In this document: in pieces, positions 30,629 through 39,003 of the stretch
How positions within the stretch are numbered: position 1 is the first letter of the stretch
Layout: the number at the start of each line of letters is the position of its first letter
Origin: an uncultured Eubacterium sp.
Lineage (GTDB): Bacteria; Bacillota; Clostridia; Oscillospirales; Acutalibacteraceae
Direction: 5' to 3'
Length of the DNA stretch: 64,000 nt
Assembly: GCA_910577195.1 (NCBI GenBank)
Contig: CAJTLP010000007.1
Span: 1 to 64,000, forward strand
Position numbers and translations under genes: made by a program
The notes under the pieces: model-generated
What the model was told of the DNA's origin: nothing
What the model saw: only the letters and a program-made list of their open reading frames with translations
The model's database searches: none

Positions 30629-31393
30629 ATGAACATAGATGCAAATGTACAAAAGATTTTATCTTTGCTTTTTAAAAAATGGATAATCATTGTTCTGTTT
30701 GCCATAATCGGAGCAATACTCGCAGGAGTATATACACATTATTTTACAACACTTACCTATTCATCAAGTGTGGAATTTTTAGCGTATGTACAGGATTCCA
30801 ACAAGGAGCTCAGTGACTCTACAAATGCAGCACAGCAGGCAAGCAACACAAGCAAGATGAATTATGCAATCAAAATGCTTGACACATATATTGAATTATT
30901 TAAAACAAATGAATTCAATCAGACAGTTGCAAATGAGATAAACAAAGAATACGGCACATCCTATACTGCCGGTCAGATAAAAGGCTCTATTACAATTGAA
31001 CCTGTTGCAAATACGGCTATGTTTAAAATCACAGTTATAACCGGCGACCCTGATATGTCCTATCAGATTGCACATCAGCTTGAAAAGAGTATACCAAGCA
31101 AAATGGAAACCGCAAATAACGGTATGGTCAGTGCCTCCGTCGAGGATATTGCCCTTAAGGCAACCACATCGGAAAGTCTTGGCTATTCAAAGAAATGTCT
31201 GTTCGGCTTTATTGCCGGTGCAGTTCTTGCTGCTGCATATATCATTCTCCGTGACCTTCTTGATATCCGTGTGAAAGGCAATGATAATCTGAGCGAAAGA
31301 TACGGAATTCCTGTTTTGGGTACAATCCCTGAATTTGAATTGAAGGCATCGGCCTCAAAAGCAGTGAATAAGGAGAAAGGAGAACAGAAATAA
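30629..31393 (+). CDS. Polysaccharide co-polymerase / BY-kinase modulator (CpsC/YveK type)
   Basis: 254 residues with the Wzz-type layout: an N-terminal membrane helix (KWIIIVLFAIIGAILAGVYTH, read in parts), an extracytoplasmic helical domain, and a C-terminal membrane helix (about 200-220) followed by a cytosolic tail ending near YGIPVLGTIPEFE. It activates the tyrosine kinase encoded next and sets glycan chain length. Its stop overlaps the kinase start by one base. Confidence 0.9.
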   Translation: MNIDANVQKILSLLFKKWIIIVLFAIIGAILAGVYTHYFTTLTYSSSVEFLAYVQDSNKELSDSTNAAQQASNTSKMNYAIKMLDTYIELFKTNEFNQTVANEINKEYGTSYTAGQIKGSITIEPVANTAMFKITVITGDPDMSYQIAHQLEKSIPSKMETANNGMVSASVEDIALKATTSESLGYSKKCLFGFIAGAVLAAAYIILRDLLDIRVKGNDNLSERYGIPVLGTIPEFELKASASKAVNKEKGEQK

Positions 31394-32223
31394 TGGCAAA
31401 GAAATCAAAAAAAGCACTTTCTTCACAGGCAAGCTCACGTTTTCTTTTGGACAAGGCTCCGATACCATCAGCGCTGAAATTCAGAATTGAGGAATCATAT
31501 AAAACAATAAGAGCGAATATTATGTTTTCCGTTATGAAAAAGGGCTGCAAAATGATTGTAGTTACCTCCTCTGCTCCGAATGAGGGAAAAACTACTACCA
31601 CTGTCAATCTGGCAATCAGCATAGCTCAAGCTGAGCAGAAGGTACTGCTTATTGACGGTGATTTAAGAAAGCCGAAAATTCATCAATATTTCAAAATACC
31701 AAATGCACCGGGTCTTACAAATTATCTGGGCGATAAAATTTCAGGCAGAAGAGGATCGGATTTATTCAGTGTGATTCATCCTACAGAGTATAACAATCTC
31801 TGTGTTCTCTGCTCAGGCACAATTTCGCCTAATCCTGCAGAGCTTTTAGGTTCTGAGCTTATGACGGAATTTCTTGAGGATGTAAGCAAGGATTTTGACT
31901 ATATCATTATTGATACACCGCCTATCAATGTTGTTTCCGATTCACTTCCGCTTATCAGGGAATCCGACGGCGTTGTGCTTGTAGTACGTTCAAATCAGTC
32001 AACACACCCTGAGCTTCAGAGAGCACTGGCATCACTTGATTTCATTGATGCAAAAATTTTAGGCTTTGTTGTAAACTTTGCCGAATCAAAGGCAGGAAAA
32101 TACGGAAGATATAGCAAATACAGCTACGGTAAATATGGATATGGTAAGTACGGCTATGGCACTTATGGCGGATACGGTACATACGGAAGCTACAAAAATA
32201 ATTCCTATGAGCCAAAAAACTAA
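31393..32223 (+). CDS. Bacterial tyrosine kinase (CpsD/YwqD type)
   Basis: 276 residues. P-loop kinase with Walker A SSAPNEGKTTTTVNL, Walker A' LLIDGDLRKP and Walker B DYIIIDTPPI. The tail (about 230-276) is unusually long in tyrosine and glycine (KYGYGKYGYGTYGGYGTYG), with more than a dozen tyrosines for autophosphorylation. It controls exopolysaccharide assembly together with the preceding co-polymerase and following phosphatase. No glycosyltransferase or polymerase genes adjoin it, so the controlled glycan is encoded elsewhere. Confidence 0.93.
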   Translation: MAKKSKKALSSQASSRFLLDKAPIPSALKFRIEESYKTIRANIMFSVMKKGCKMIVVTSSAPNEGKTTTTVNLAISIAQAEQKVLLIDGDLRKPKIHQYFKIPNAPGLTNYLGDKISGRRGSDLFSVIHPTEYNNLCVLCSGTISPNPAELLGSELMTEFLEDVSKDFDYIIIDTPPINVVSDSLPLIRESDGVVLVVRSNQSTHPELQRALASLDFIDAKILGFVVNFAESKAGKYGRYSKYSYGKYGYGKYGYGTYGGYGTYGSYKNNSYEPKN

Positions 32224-32236
32224 GGGGTGATTTGCA

Positions 32237-32953
32237 ATGCTTATGAATAACCTTGTAGAAACCCACTGCCATATACTGCCCGGAATTGACGATGGATCCC
32301 CTGACGTTGAAACAAGCCTGAAAATGATAAGAAAGCTGCAGGCACAGGACGCACAGGCAATCATACTTACCTCACATTATTATTCAGATTCCATTTCGCT
32401 GGATGATTTTCTTGAAAGACGCAATAAGGCTTTCGCGGAGTTAAGCAGTGCACTGCCTGAAAACAGTCCTAAGCTTATCCCTGCTGCTGAGGTTTATATC
32501 AGTCAATATCTGTTCAGTAATGAGCATCTTGAAAGAATTGCAATAGGAAATTCCGGCTATGCTCTGATAGAGCATCCCTTCTCCTCCTCCTTTTCACAGG
32601 GCTCATACGACAGACTTGTAAATCTAAACTGTGAATATGGAATAAAGCCTATTCTCGCTCATATTGAACGCTATCCGGCATTAATGGAAAATGAGGCGCT
32701 TCTGGATGATTATATTGAAATGGGATGTCTGACTCAGGTAAATATCAGCTCTTTTACTGACAGTCCCAGACATTTGCGAAAAAAGCTTTTCAAATATCTT
32801 GAAACAGGCCGAATTCATCTGATTGGCTCCGATTGTCATAATCTTTCCTCACGTCCGCCTGAATACGAAAAGGGCGTTAAAGAAATCATTAAAAAGTGCG
32901 GAAAAGAGGCCATTGATGTACTTGAGAGAAATGCCAATCTTCTTATAAAATAA
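32237..32953 (+). CDS. PHP-type protein-tyrosine phosphatase (CpsB/YwqE type)
   Basis: 238 residues, PHP-fold manganese-dependent phosphatase that dephosphorylates the tyrosine kinase. Metal motifs: ETHCHILPGIDDG, LTSHYYSD, IPAAEVYI, PILAHIERYP and IGSDCHN. It ends the three-gene operon co-polymerase, kinase, phosphatase. AAGGGGTG precedes the start. A terminator follows within 10 bases. Confidence 0.92.
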   Translation: MLMNNLVETHCHILPGIDDGSPDVETSLKMIRKLQAQDAQAIILTSHYYSDSISLDDFLERRNKAFAELSSALPENSPKLIPAAEVYISQYLFSNEHLERIAIGNSGYALIEHPFSSSFSQGSYDRLVNLNCEYGIKPILAHIERYPALMENEALLDDYIEMGCLTQVNISSFTDSPRHLRKKLFKYLETGRIHLIGSDCHNLSSRPPEYEKGVKEIIKKCGKEAIDVLERNANLLIK

Positions 32954-32960
32954 TATAGAA

Positions 32961-33008
32961 CAACACCCAATGGTTGCTGAATAACCATTGGGTGTTGTTT
33001 TATTTTTA
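32961..33008 (+). terminator. Terminator between convergent operons
   Basis: AACACCCAATGGTT and ATAACCATTGGGTGTT form a long stem followed by GTTTTATTTTTATT. It may work in both directions for the convergent kdgA gene. Confidence 0.85.
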
Positions 33009-33668
33009 TTATTTTGCAGCCATTTCTGCTCTTGCCTCTTTGATTCTCTGAACAAAGAGCTTTCCTGTTTCTGTAATCTTATCGTAGTCGCCTGTCTTAG
33101 CACCTGCAATAAGGGATGAACCGGCGCCGCAGGCAATTGCACCTGCCTTAATCCAATCCTTAACGTTGTCAACATCAACACCGCCTGACGGCATCATAAC
33201 TGCATTTGGAATAGGGCCGTGAATATCCTTGATGAAAGCAGGACCTGCGATATCACCCGGAAATACCTTAAGCACATCAGCACCGCACTCCATAGCGTGT
33301 ACAGCCTCAGTAGGTGTATAGATACCCGGCATAGACGGAATACCGTAACGGTTACAGGTCTTAACGGTTTCAGGGTCGAAATAAGGTGATACAATATATT
33401 CCGCACCTGCAAGAATTGCAATACGTGCTGTGGCAGCATCCATTACGGTACCTGCACCGATGATGATTTCACCTGAATTATACTTAGCCTTCATTGCCTC
33501 AATCAGCTTGTCAGCGTGAGGAACGGTAAAGGTAAGCTCAATTGCAGCAACACCGCCTGCAATACAAGCATCTGTGATTTTTTCTGCCTGCTCGATAGAT
33601 GTTGCACGAACAACGGCAACAATACCTACCTCCTGAATTTTTGCCAATGTTTCAATTTTATTTGCCAT
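33009..33668 (-). CDS. eda: KDPG/KHG aldolase
   Basis: 219 residues, class I aldolase cleaving 2-keto-3-deoxy-6-phosphogluconate to pyruvate and glyceraldehyde-3-phosphate. Motifs: GIVAVVRA, AIELTFTVPHAD (catalytic Glu), IIGAGTVMDA, and the Schiff-base Lys in DVLKVFPGD, with MPSGGV for phosphate binding. Last gene of the uxaC-kdgK-eda operon and last step of glucuronate breakdown. Confidence 0.95.
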   Translation of the reverse strand: MANKIETLAKIQEVGIVAVVRATSIEQAEKITDACIAGGVAAIELTFTVPHADKLIEAMKAKYNSGEIIIGAGTVMDAATARIAILAGAEYIVSPYFDPETVKTCNRYGIPSMPGIYTPTEAVHAMECGADVLKVFPGDIAGPAFIKDIHGPIPNAVMMPSGGVDVDNVKDWIKAGAIACGAGSSLIAGAKTGDYDKITETGKLFVQRIKEARAEMAAK

Positions 33669-33689
33669 AATAATGATTCTCCTTATTCT

Positions 33690-34787
33690 TTATCTTTGTA
33701 CTCGTGCACCTGCACCATTAACCTTTGCCTCAACCTCTTTGAGTGATGCCATTGATGTATCACCCGGTGTTGTCATAGCCAGTGCGCCGTGAACTACACC
33801 GTAGTTTACTGCCTTCTGTGCATCCTGATAAGTCATAAGACCGTAAATAAGACCTGATGCGAAGGAATCACCGCCGCCAACACGGTCAAGAATTTCAAGA
33901 CCCGGATATTCAAGTGACTTATAAATCTGTCCGTCAGCCCAGCAAATTGCTTTCCAATCATTTACTGTAGCTGTTTTAACGGTTCTGAGTGTAGTAGCAA
34001 TCACCTTGAAATTCGGATAAGCCTTTGTAACGGTTTCAATCATCTTGTAATAACCGTCCATATTGAGCTCTTTCAGGTCTGCATCGTTGCCCTCAACCTC
34101 AAAGCCGAGTGATGCTGTGAAATCCTCTTCGTTACCAATCATAACGTCGATATACTTTGCGATTTCCTTGTTAACCTCCTGAGCCTTTGCCTGACCGCCG
34201 ATATCCTTCCAGAGTGACGGACGGTAGTTCAGGTCGTAGGATACAATTGTGCCGTACTCCTTAGCCTTTTTAACTGCCTCAATAACAACCTCAGCAGCCG
34301 TCTCAGAAAGAGCAGCATAAATACCGCCTGTATGCAGCCAGCGGACACCGAGAGTACCGAAAATGTAATCCCAGTCAATATCGCCCGGCTTCAGCTGAGA
34401 TGCAGCAGTATTGCCTCTGTCGGATGCACCGACAGCACCGCGAATACCGAAACCGCGTTCTGTGAAATTGATACCGTTTCTTACTGTTCTGCCGATACCG
34501 TCAAAAGGCATCCACTTGATAAGTGATGTATCCACACCGCCCTGTAAAATCAAATCCTCCATAAGATAACCGATTTCATTCTCAGCAAAGGCGGTAACAA
34601 CACTTGTCTTTAAACCGAAGCATCTTCTCAGTCCTCTGGCAACGTTATATTCTCCGCCGCCTTCCCAAGCACGGAATGAACGAGCAGTTTTGATTCTGCC
34701 CTCACCCGGATCAAGTCTGAGCATAATTTCACCGAGTGAAATCTCGTCAAACATACATTCTTCTTTCGGTCTTAATTTTAAATCCAT
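33690..34787 (-). CDS. kdgK: 2-keto-3-deoxygluconate kinase (PfkB family)
   Basis: 365 residues. PfkB-type sugar kinase with SLGEIMLRLDPGEGRI, GGEYNVARGL, SYDLNYRPSLW, IGNEEDF, and the catalytic ILDRVGGGDSFASG (Asp base and anion hole). The substrate is inferred from its place between uxaC and the KDPG aldolase gene; PfkB kinases cannot be told apart by these motifs alone. GGAGG precedes the ATG. Confidence 0.9.
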   Translation of the reverse strand: MDLKLRPKEECMFDEISLGEIMLRLDPGEGRIKTARSFRAWEGGGEYNVARGLRRCFGLKTSVVTAFAENEIGYLMEDLILQGGVDTSLIKWMPFDGIGRTVRNGINFTERGFGIRGAVGASDRGNTAASQLKPGDIDWDYIFGTLGVRWLHTGGIYAALSETAAEVVIEAVKKAKEYGTIVSYDLNYRPSLWKDIGGQAKAQEVNKEIAKYIDVMIGNEEDFTASLGFEVEGNDADLKELNMDGYYKMIETVTKAYPNFKVIATTLRTVKTATVNDWKAICWADGQIYKSLEYPGLEILDRVGGGDSFASGLIYGLMTYQDAQKAVNYGVVHGALAMTTPGDTSMASLKEVEAKVNGAGARVQR

Positions 34788-34815
34788 TTTTAATCCTCCG
34801 TATTATCATAAAACT

Positions 34816-36219
34816 TTATTCAAAATTAAAATATTTAATTGCGTTATTATAGCAGATACCCTGAATGATTTCCTTTAGGATATCCTCATCATAGGCGTAC
34901 CAGCCGTCCTCAACCCATCTGCCGATAAGGGCACACATAATACGTCTGAAATATTCGTGCCTGCCGTAAGAGGTAAAGGAGCGTGAATCGGTTTCCATAC
35001 CGACAAATTTTCCGAGAACACCGAGATTACCCAGCGTTTTCATCTGATTTATCATACCGTCCATTGTATCGAGGAACCACCACGCAGGGCCGAACTGAAT
35101 CTTTGACTCTGCATCTGCAGACTGGAAGTTGCCGAGCATTGTGCCGAGCACGGTGTTATCCTTATCATTCAGATTGAACAGGATTGTTTTCGGCAGCTTA
35201 TCCTCTTTGTTGAGTGCATCAAGGAAGCGTGAAAGCGACTGTGCAATCTCGCAGTCACCTACCGAGTCAAAGCCTGTGTCCGCACCAATTTTATTGAACA
35301 TCAATGTATTATTATTTCGCATTGCGCCGATATGAATTTCCATTGCCCAGCCAAGCTCGTGGTACTTTTCACCAAGTGCAAGAAGAACAGGTGTTCTGTA
35401 CTTATCGCAATCGAAAAGTGAGATTTTTTCACCGTTCATTGCACGCGAAAAGATTTCCTCAATCTCATCATCAGATGCAATGGAATAAGGCGGATAATCA
35501 AATGCCTGATCTGAAACACGGCAGCCCACTGAATGGAAATAATCAGCACGGCTGAGGAGTGCTCTGATAACATCCTTATAGCTCTTAATCTCCACACCTG
35601 CAGCATTACCCAGTGCCTTTATATAATCAGCAAAGCCGTCGAGATGTGCATTAAGAGCCTTATCCGGTCTGAAGGACGGAAGCACCTTGCAGTCAAATCC
35701 CTCAACGTCTTTCAAAAGCTTATGATATTTTAAATCGTCAACAGGATCATCTGTTGTACAAACAACCTTGACCTTGCTTTTTGTAATCAGGCTCTGCGGT
35801 CTGAAATCACCGTTTTTAATCGCTTCATTTGCTCTGTCAAAAATATCATCAGCAGTTTTTGCGTTAAGCGGTGTATCTATACCGAAATAGCGCTGAAGCT
35901 CAATATGCGCCCAATGGTAAAGCGGATTGCCGATACAATACTGAAGAGTGTATCCGAACTTCTCAAACTTCTCTCTTGCGGTTGCATCACCTGTGCAATA
36001 CTTTTCCTCCACGCCGCAGCTTCTCATAGCGCGCCACTTATAGTGGTCACCTGAAAGCCACAAATCGGAAATGTTGTCAGGTGATTTATTTTCATAGATT
36101 TCCTTAGAACTTAAATGGCAATGGTAGTCACAAATATCCATATTTTCAGCATATTCGTGAAAAAGCTTTTTTGCCGTGTCCGTATCCAGAAGAAAATCCT
36201 TATCCATAAATGCTTTCAT
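34816..36219 (-). CDS. uxaC: Glucuronate isomerase
   Basis: 467 residues, normal UxaC length. The amidohydrolase-fold enzyme converts D-glucuronate to D-fructuronate (or galacturonate to tagaturonate). Recognisable: DKDFLLDTDTAKKLFHEYA, YHCHLS, KWRAMRSCG, DPVDDLKYHK, LPSFRPDK, MEIHIGAMRNNN, and KFVGMETDSRSF near the end. First gene of a three-gene operon with kdgK and eda, driven by the promoter at 36255-36283. Confidence 0.96.
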   Translation of the reverse strand: MKAFMDKDFLLDTDTAKKLFHEYAENMDICDYHCHLSSKEIYENKSPDNISDLWLSGDHYKWRAMRSCGVEEKYCTGDATAREKFEKFGYTLQYCIGNPLYHWAHIELQRYFGIDTPLNAKTADDIFDRANEAIKNGDFRPQSLITKSKVKVVCTTDDPVDDLKYHKLLKDVEGFDCKVLPSFRPDKALNAHLDGFADYIKALGNAAGVEIKSYKDVIRALLSRADYFHSVGCRVSDQAFDYPPYSIASDDEIEEIFSRAMNGEKISLFDCDKYRTPVLLALGEKYHELGWAMEIHIGAMRNNNTLMFNKIGADTGFDSVGDCEIAQSLSRFLDALNKEDKLPKTILFNLNDKDNTVLGTMLGNFQSADAESKIQFGPAWWFLDTMDGMINQMKTLGNLGVLGKFVGMETDSRSFTSYGRHEYFRRIMCALIGRWVEDGWYAYDEDILKEIIQGICYNNAIKYFNFE

Positions 36220-36254
36220 AAATATCTCCCATATTTACAAATTTTTTCATTGTA

Positions 36255-36283
36255 ATTATATACCTATATTCTTGTCAATGCAA
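36255..36283 (-). promoter_or_regulatory. Promoter of uxaC-kdgK-eda
   Basis: TTGCAT (36283-36278), 17 bases, TATAAT (36260-36255) on the minus strand. Confidence 0.75.
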
Positions 36284-36292
36284 CAAGAAATA

Positions 36293-36321
36293 TTGCATAA
36301 ATTTCAGTAATATTATATACT
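36293..36321 (+). promoter_or_regulatory. Promoter of the AIM24-like gene
   Basis: TTGCAT (36293-36298), 17 bases, TATACT (36316-36321), back to back with the uxaC promoter. Confidence 0.6.
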
Positions 36322-36354
36322 ATAATTACAATAAATTGCAAAGGGGAAAAGAAT

Positions 36355-37038
36355 ATGCAATATGAAATTAAAGGTTCACCTTTTCCTGCGGCAATTTGCT
36401 ATCTTGAAGCAGGCGAGCAGCTGATCACCGAAGGCGGCGGAATGTCCTGGATGAGCCCTAATATAAAAATGGAAACAACCACAAACGGTGGTCTGGGAAA
36501 AGCAATCGGCAGAGCATTTTCAAACGAAAAGATGTTTCAGAACAGATACACCAGCGTCGGCAGTAACGGTATGATTTCCCTCACATCAAGCTTTCCGGGT
36601 GAAATAAAGACAATTGAAATCAATCAGGGTGATGAGATAATCTGTCAGAAGAGCTCATACCTTGCATCTACTCCCGGTGTGAATATGTCCGTATTTTTCA
36701 GAAAAAAGCTTTCAACAGGATTATTTGGCGGTGAAGGCTTTATTATGCAGAAATTCAGCGGCAGCGGACTTCTGTTTATAGAAATTGACGGAACACCGAT
36801 TGAATACGATTTACAGGCAGGCGAGCAGATTGTAATTGATACCGGTCATCTTGTTATGATGAGCTCAAGCTGTAAAATGGATGTTAAAACAATATCCGGT
36901 ATGAAGAACATTCTTTTCGGCGGTGAGGGAATATTCAATACTGTTGTTGAAGGACCGGGTAAGATTATACTTCAGACCATGCCTGTGACAAGACTTGCAG
37001 GTACACTGTCAAGATACATTGCAACCTCATCAAATTAA
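36355..37038 (+). CDS. AIM24 / TIGR00266 family protein
   Basis: 227 residues, all-beta protein of the AIM24 (TIGR00266) family: MQYEIKGSPFPAAICYLEAG, GGMSWMSPNIKMET, and GSGLLFIEIDGTPIEYDLQ, then DTGHLVMMSSSCKMDVK. The function in bacteria is not established. A GGGGAAAAG ribosome site and a promoter divergent from uxaC are present. A strong terminator follows, so it is transcribed alone. Confidence 0.88.
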   Translation: MQYEIKGSPFPAAICYLEAGEQLITEGGGMSWMSPNIKMETTTNGGLGKAIGRAFSNEKMFQNRYTSVGSNGMISLTSSFPGEIKTIEINQGDEIICQKSSYLASTPGVNMSVFFRKKLSTGLFGGEGFIMQKFSGSGLLFIEIDGTPIEYDLQAGEQIVIDTGHLVMMSSSCKMDVKTISGMKNILFGGEGIFNTVVEGPGKIILQTMPVTRLAGTLSRYIATSSN

Positions 37039-37050
37039 TTAAGCATAACA

Positions 37051-37090
37051 AAAAGGCTGACGGTAATAAAACCATCAGCCTTTTATTTTA
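37051..37090 (+). terminator. Bidirectional terminator
   Basis: AAAAGGCTGACGGT and ACCATCAGCCTTTT form a stem with one mismatch and T-rich flanks; it separates the AIM24-like gene from convergent rpsR. Confidence 0.8.
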
Positions 37091-37097
37091 TCAATTA

Positions 37098-37337
37098 TTA
37101 GTCAGCTGAGTAAGGGAGAAGTGCAACGTGTCTTGCTCTCTTAATAGCTGTGGTGAGCTCTCTCTGATGCTTAGCACAAGTACCTGTTACTCGACGAGGA
37201 AGAATCTTTGCTCTTTCAGAAACAAATCTCTTAAGTCTTGTAACGTCCTTGTAGTCGATAGTTTCAACTTTTTCTACACAGAAAACGCAAACCTTCTTAC
37301 GACCCTTGCGTGGTCCGTTGGCCTTATTATATGCCAT
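37098..37337 (-). CDS. rpsR: 30S ribosomal protein S18
   Basis: 79 residues, S18 with KVCVFCVEKVETIDYKDV (zinc-type cysteines retained), RFVSERAKILPRRVTGTCAKHQR and the TAIKRARHVALLPY end. It binds S6 on the platform of the small subunit. Last gene of the standard rpsF-ssb-rpsR operon. Confidence 0.97.
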   Translation of the reverse strand: MAYNKANGPRKGRKKVCVFCVEKVETIDYKDVTRLKRFVSERAKILPRRVTGTCAKHQRELTTAIKRARHVALLPYSAD

Positions 37338-37352
37338 AGTCAGTTTCCTCCT

Positions 37353-37784
37353 TTAAAATGGTAAATCGTCGTCATCATCAACGATTTCTTCAAAATCCGA
37401 ATTGTCAGCACTTGCATAGCTTGGTGCAGGCTGAGAGAATGCAGGATTGGTTGTACCGCTTTCTGCCTTTGATCCGCAGAATGATACATTATTCGCAACA
37501 ACTGTTACAGATTTTCTTTTATTTCCGTCCTTATCAGTGAAATTGTCTGTCTGGATTGAGCCCTCAACAGCAATCATTGAACCCTTGTGGAAATAACGGG
37601 AAACAAATTCAGCAGTTTGTCTCCAAGCAGTAACATCAATGAAATCAGCACGTCTTTCCTCGCCTCTTGCCTGGTACTGTCTGTCACAGGCAATCTGAAA
37701 GCTGATTACGGAAAGGCCGTTTGATGTTGTTCTGAGTTCCGGCTCATAAGTTAATCTGCCCATAAGCACAACAGAATTAATCAT
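37353..37784 (-). CDS. ssb: Single-stranded DNA-binding protein
   Basis: 143 residues. OB-fold N-terminal domain (MINSVVLMGRLTYEPELRTT, FIDVTAWRQTAEFVSRYFHKG, IAVEGSIQTDNF), a short flexible linker and the acidic partner-binding tip ending in DDDDLPF. Located between rpsF and rpsR as in most Firmicutes, so this is the main replicative SSB. Confidence 0.96.
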   Translation of the reverse strand: MINSVVLMGRLTYEPELRTTSNGLSVISFQIACDRQYQARGEERRADFIDVTAWRQTAEFVSRYFHKGSMIAVEGSIQTDNFTDKDGNKRKSVTVVANNVSFCGSKAESGTTNPAFSQPAPSYASADNSDFEEIVDDDDDLPF

Positions 37785-37799
37785 TAATCAAGCCCTCCA

Positions 37800-38090
37800 T
37801 TATTCGCCTTTAGCGACAATCAGTGAACGAAGAACGCCGTCAGTGATGTTGATTACACGGTCAAGCTCTGCCGGGAAATTCTCTTCGCAAGCAAAATTAA
37901 CAACCATGTAATAGCCCTCATTTTCGTAGTTGATCGGATAAGCGAGTCTGCGCTTGCCCCATGTCTCAACTTCGCCAAGAGTGCCATTTTTGCTGATGAG
38001 ATCTGTGAATTTTTCCTTGAGTCTCTCAACATTCTCTTCTCCGTTTGAAAGAGAGAAAACTAATACGATTTCGTAATTTCTTAATGCCAT
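37800..38090 (-). CDS. rpsF: 30S ribosomal protein S6
   Basis: 96 residues, S6: ALRNYEIVLVFSLSNGEENV, GEVETWGKRRLAYPINYENEGYY (in parts) and LRSLIVAKGE. Partner of S18 on the small subunit. An AGGAGGTGC ribosome site precedes the ATG, and the 5' leader contains two hairpins that may be the S6:S18 autoregulatory element. Confidence 0.97.
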   Translation of the reverse strand: MALRNYEIVLVFSLSNGEENVERLKEKFTDLISKNGTLGEVETWGKRRLAYPINYENEGYYMVVNFACEENFPAELDRVINITDGVLRSLIVAKGE

Positions 38091-38111
38091 TCTTTAGCAC
38101 CTCCTTTTGGT

Positions 38112-38153
38112 CTTTTGGCCTATGCCCTGTGCATAGACAAGGATTGCCCTTGT
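38112..38153 (-). promoter_or_regulatory. Candidate S6:S18 leader structure of rpsF
   Basis: In the rpsF 5' UTR, ACAAGG (38153-38148) pairs with CCTTGT (38142-38137), and CTATGC (38136-38131) with GCATAG (38125-38120) around ACAGG. S6:S18-binding leaders are known in many bacteria; this one fits by position, but consensus was not verified. Confidence 0.4.
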
Positions 38154-38169
38154 TTCCAAAGGCTTAGAT

Positions 38170-38198
38170 ATTATATCAAATAGTACAAACATTGTCAA
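38170..38198 (-). promoter_or_regulatory. Consensus promoter of rpsF-ssb-rpsR
   Basis: TTGACA (38198-38193), 17 bases, TATAAT (38175-38170) on the minus strand: a perfect consensus. Confidence 0.88.
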
Positions 38199-38217
38199 CT
38201 GTTTTTATGTGGTAATG

Positions 38218-38340
38218 TAAATTATTGTTTAGTTTATCAATAATGTACTTAAGATTCCGTAGGGGCAGGTTTCCACGCCTGCCCATTTCATAATTTTCGG
38301 GAGGGCACGGAGACCCTCCCCTACACTAAACAATAATTTA
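38218..38340. repeat. MITE-like palindromic repeat, copy 2
   Basis: 123 bp, differing from copy 1 by one T in a T-run. The same 16-bp terminal inverted repeats and two GC-rich internal hairpins are present. Its right terminus overlaps the stop codon of the HAD hydrolase gene. Confidence 0.88.
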
Positions 38341-39003
38341 TTCAAGAATATTCAACACATCAATAATACTTTCAATCACAGGGACATCATCTCGTAAATC
38401 CTGATCCTTGAACCAGCCGTAATTCATACGGATAGGCTTCATACCTGCTGCGAGGGAGCCCTGAATATCATTTACAGGGTGATCACCGACATACACGCAT
38501 TCCTCTGCTTTCAGACCGAGTTTGTCAGCTGTATATGTAAAAATTGCAGGGTCAGGCTTATGTATATCAATATCACCGCTGACAACAACGATGTCACAAT
38601 ATTTTCTCAGTCCGCTGGTATCAAGCTTATGGTGCTGCAAAATAGACGGACCGTTTGTGATGATACCGACAAGGTATCCCCTGTTTTTCAGCTCTTCAAG
38701 AAGCCTTGCAGAATCAGGAAAGATAACATTGTGGTCACCGAACTTCGTATCGTAGTGCAAAGCAAGTTCTTTGCTTGAAGGAGCGTTTTTCCACTGCCAG
38801 CTTTCAATCAGGGATGCATACCATTCCTCACGGTTAACGTAACCGCCGTTTCCGGTTATACGCATATCCTGTTTTCTTTTTTCAATGTCGTCACTACTGA
38901 TATCAGGGCAGAAATCAGAAAAAAAAGTGTCCATATAATCTTCAAAGGCTTCCGTTCTGTCCTGCAGAGTTTCATCAAAATCAAATAATACTGCTTTTAT
39001 CAT
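38338..39003 (-). CDS. HAD-superfamily hydrolase
   Basis: 221 residues. HAD motifs: VLFDFDETL (nucleophile Asp), GIITNGP (motif II Thr), KPDPAIF (Lys) and YVGDHPVNDIQGSLAAGM (acidic motif). A helical cap follows motif I, as in YjjG/phosphoglycolate-phosphatase-like enzymes. Last gene of the rimP-infB-ribF operon, overlapping ribF by 23 bases; a link to flavin or nucleotide phosphates is possible. Its TAA stop lies within the MITE terminus. Confidence 0.88.
   Translation of the reverse strand: MIKAVLFDFDETLQDRTEAFEDYMDTFFSDFCPDISSDDIEKRKQDMRITGNGGYVNREEWYASLIESWQWKNAPSSKELALHYDTKFGDHNVIFPDSARLLEELKNRGYLVGIITNGPSILQHHKLDTSGLRKYCDIVVVSGDIDIHKPDPAIFTYTADKLGLKAEECVYVGDHPVNDIQGSLAAGMKPIRMNYGWFKDQDLRDDVPVIESIIDVLNILE

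Noticed and set aside
32095..32215. Tandem repeat-like DNA at the end of the kinase gene
   Set aside because: It is coding for the Tyr-Gly-rich tail. The repetition is at protein level and no separate element is indicated.
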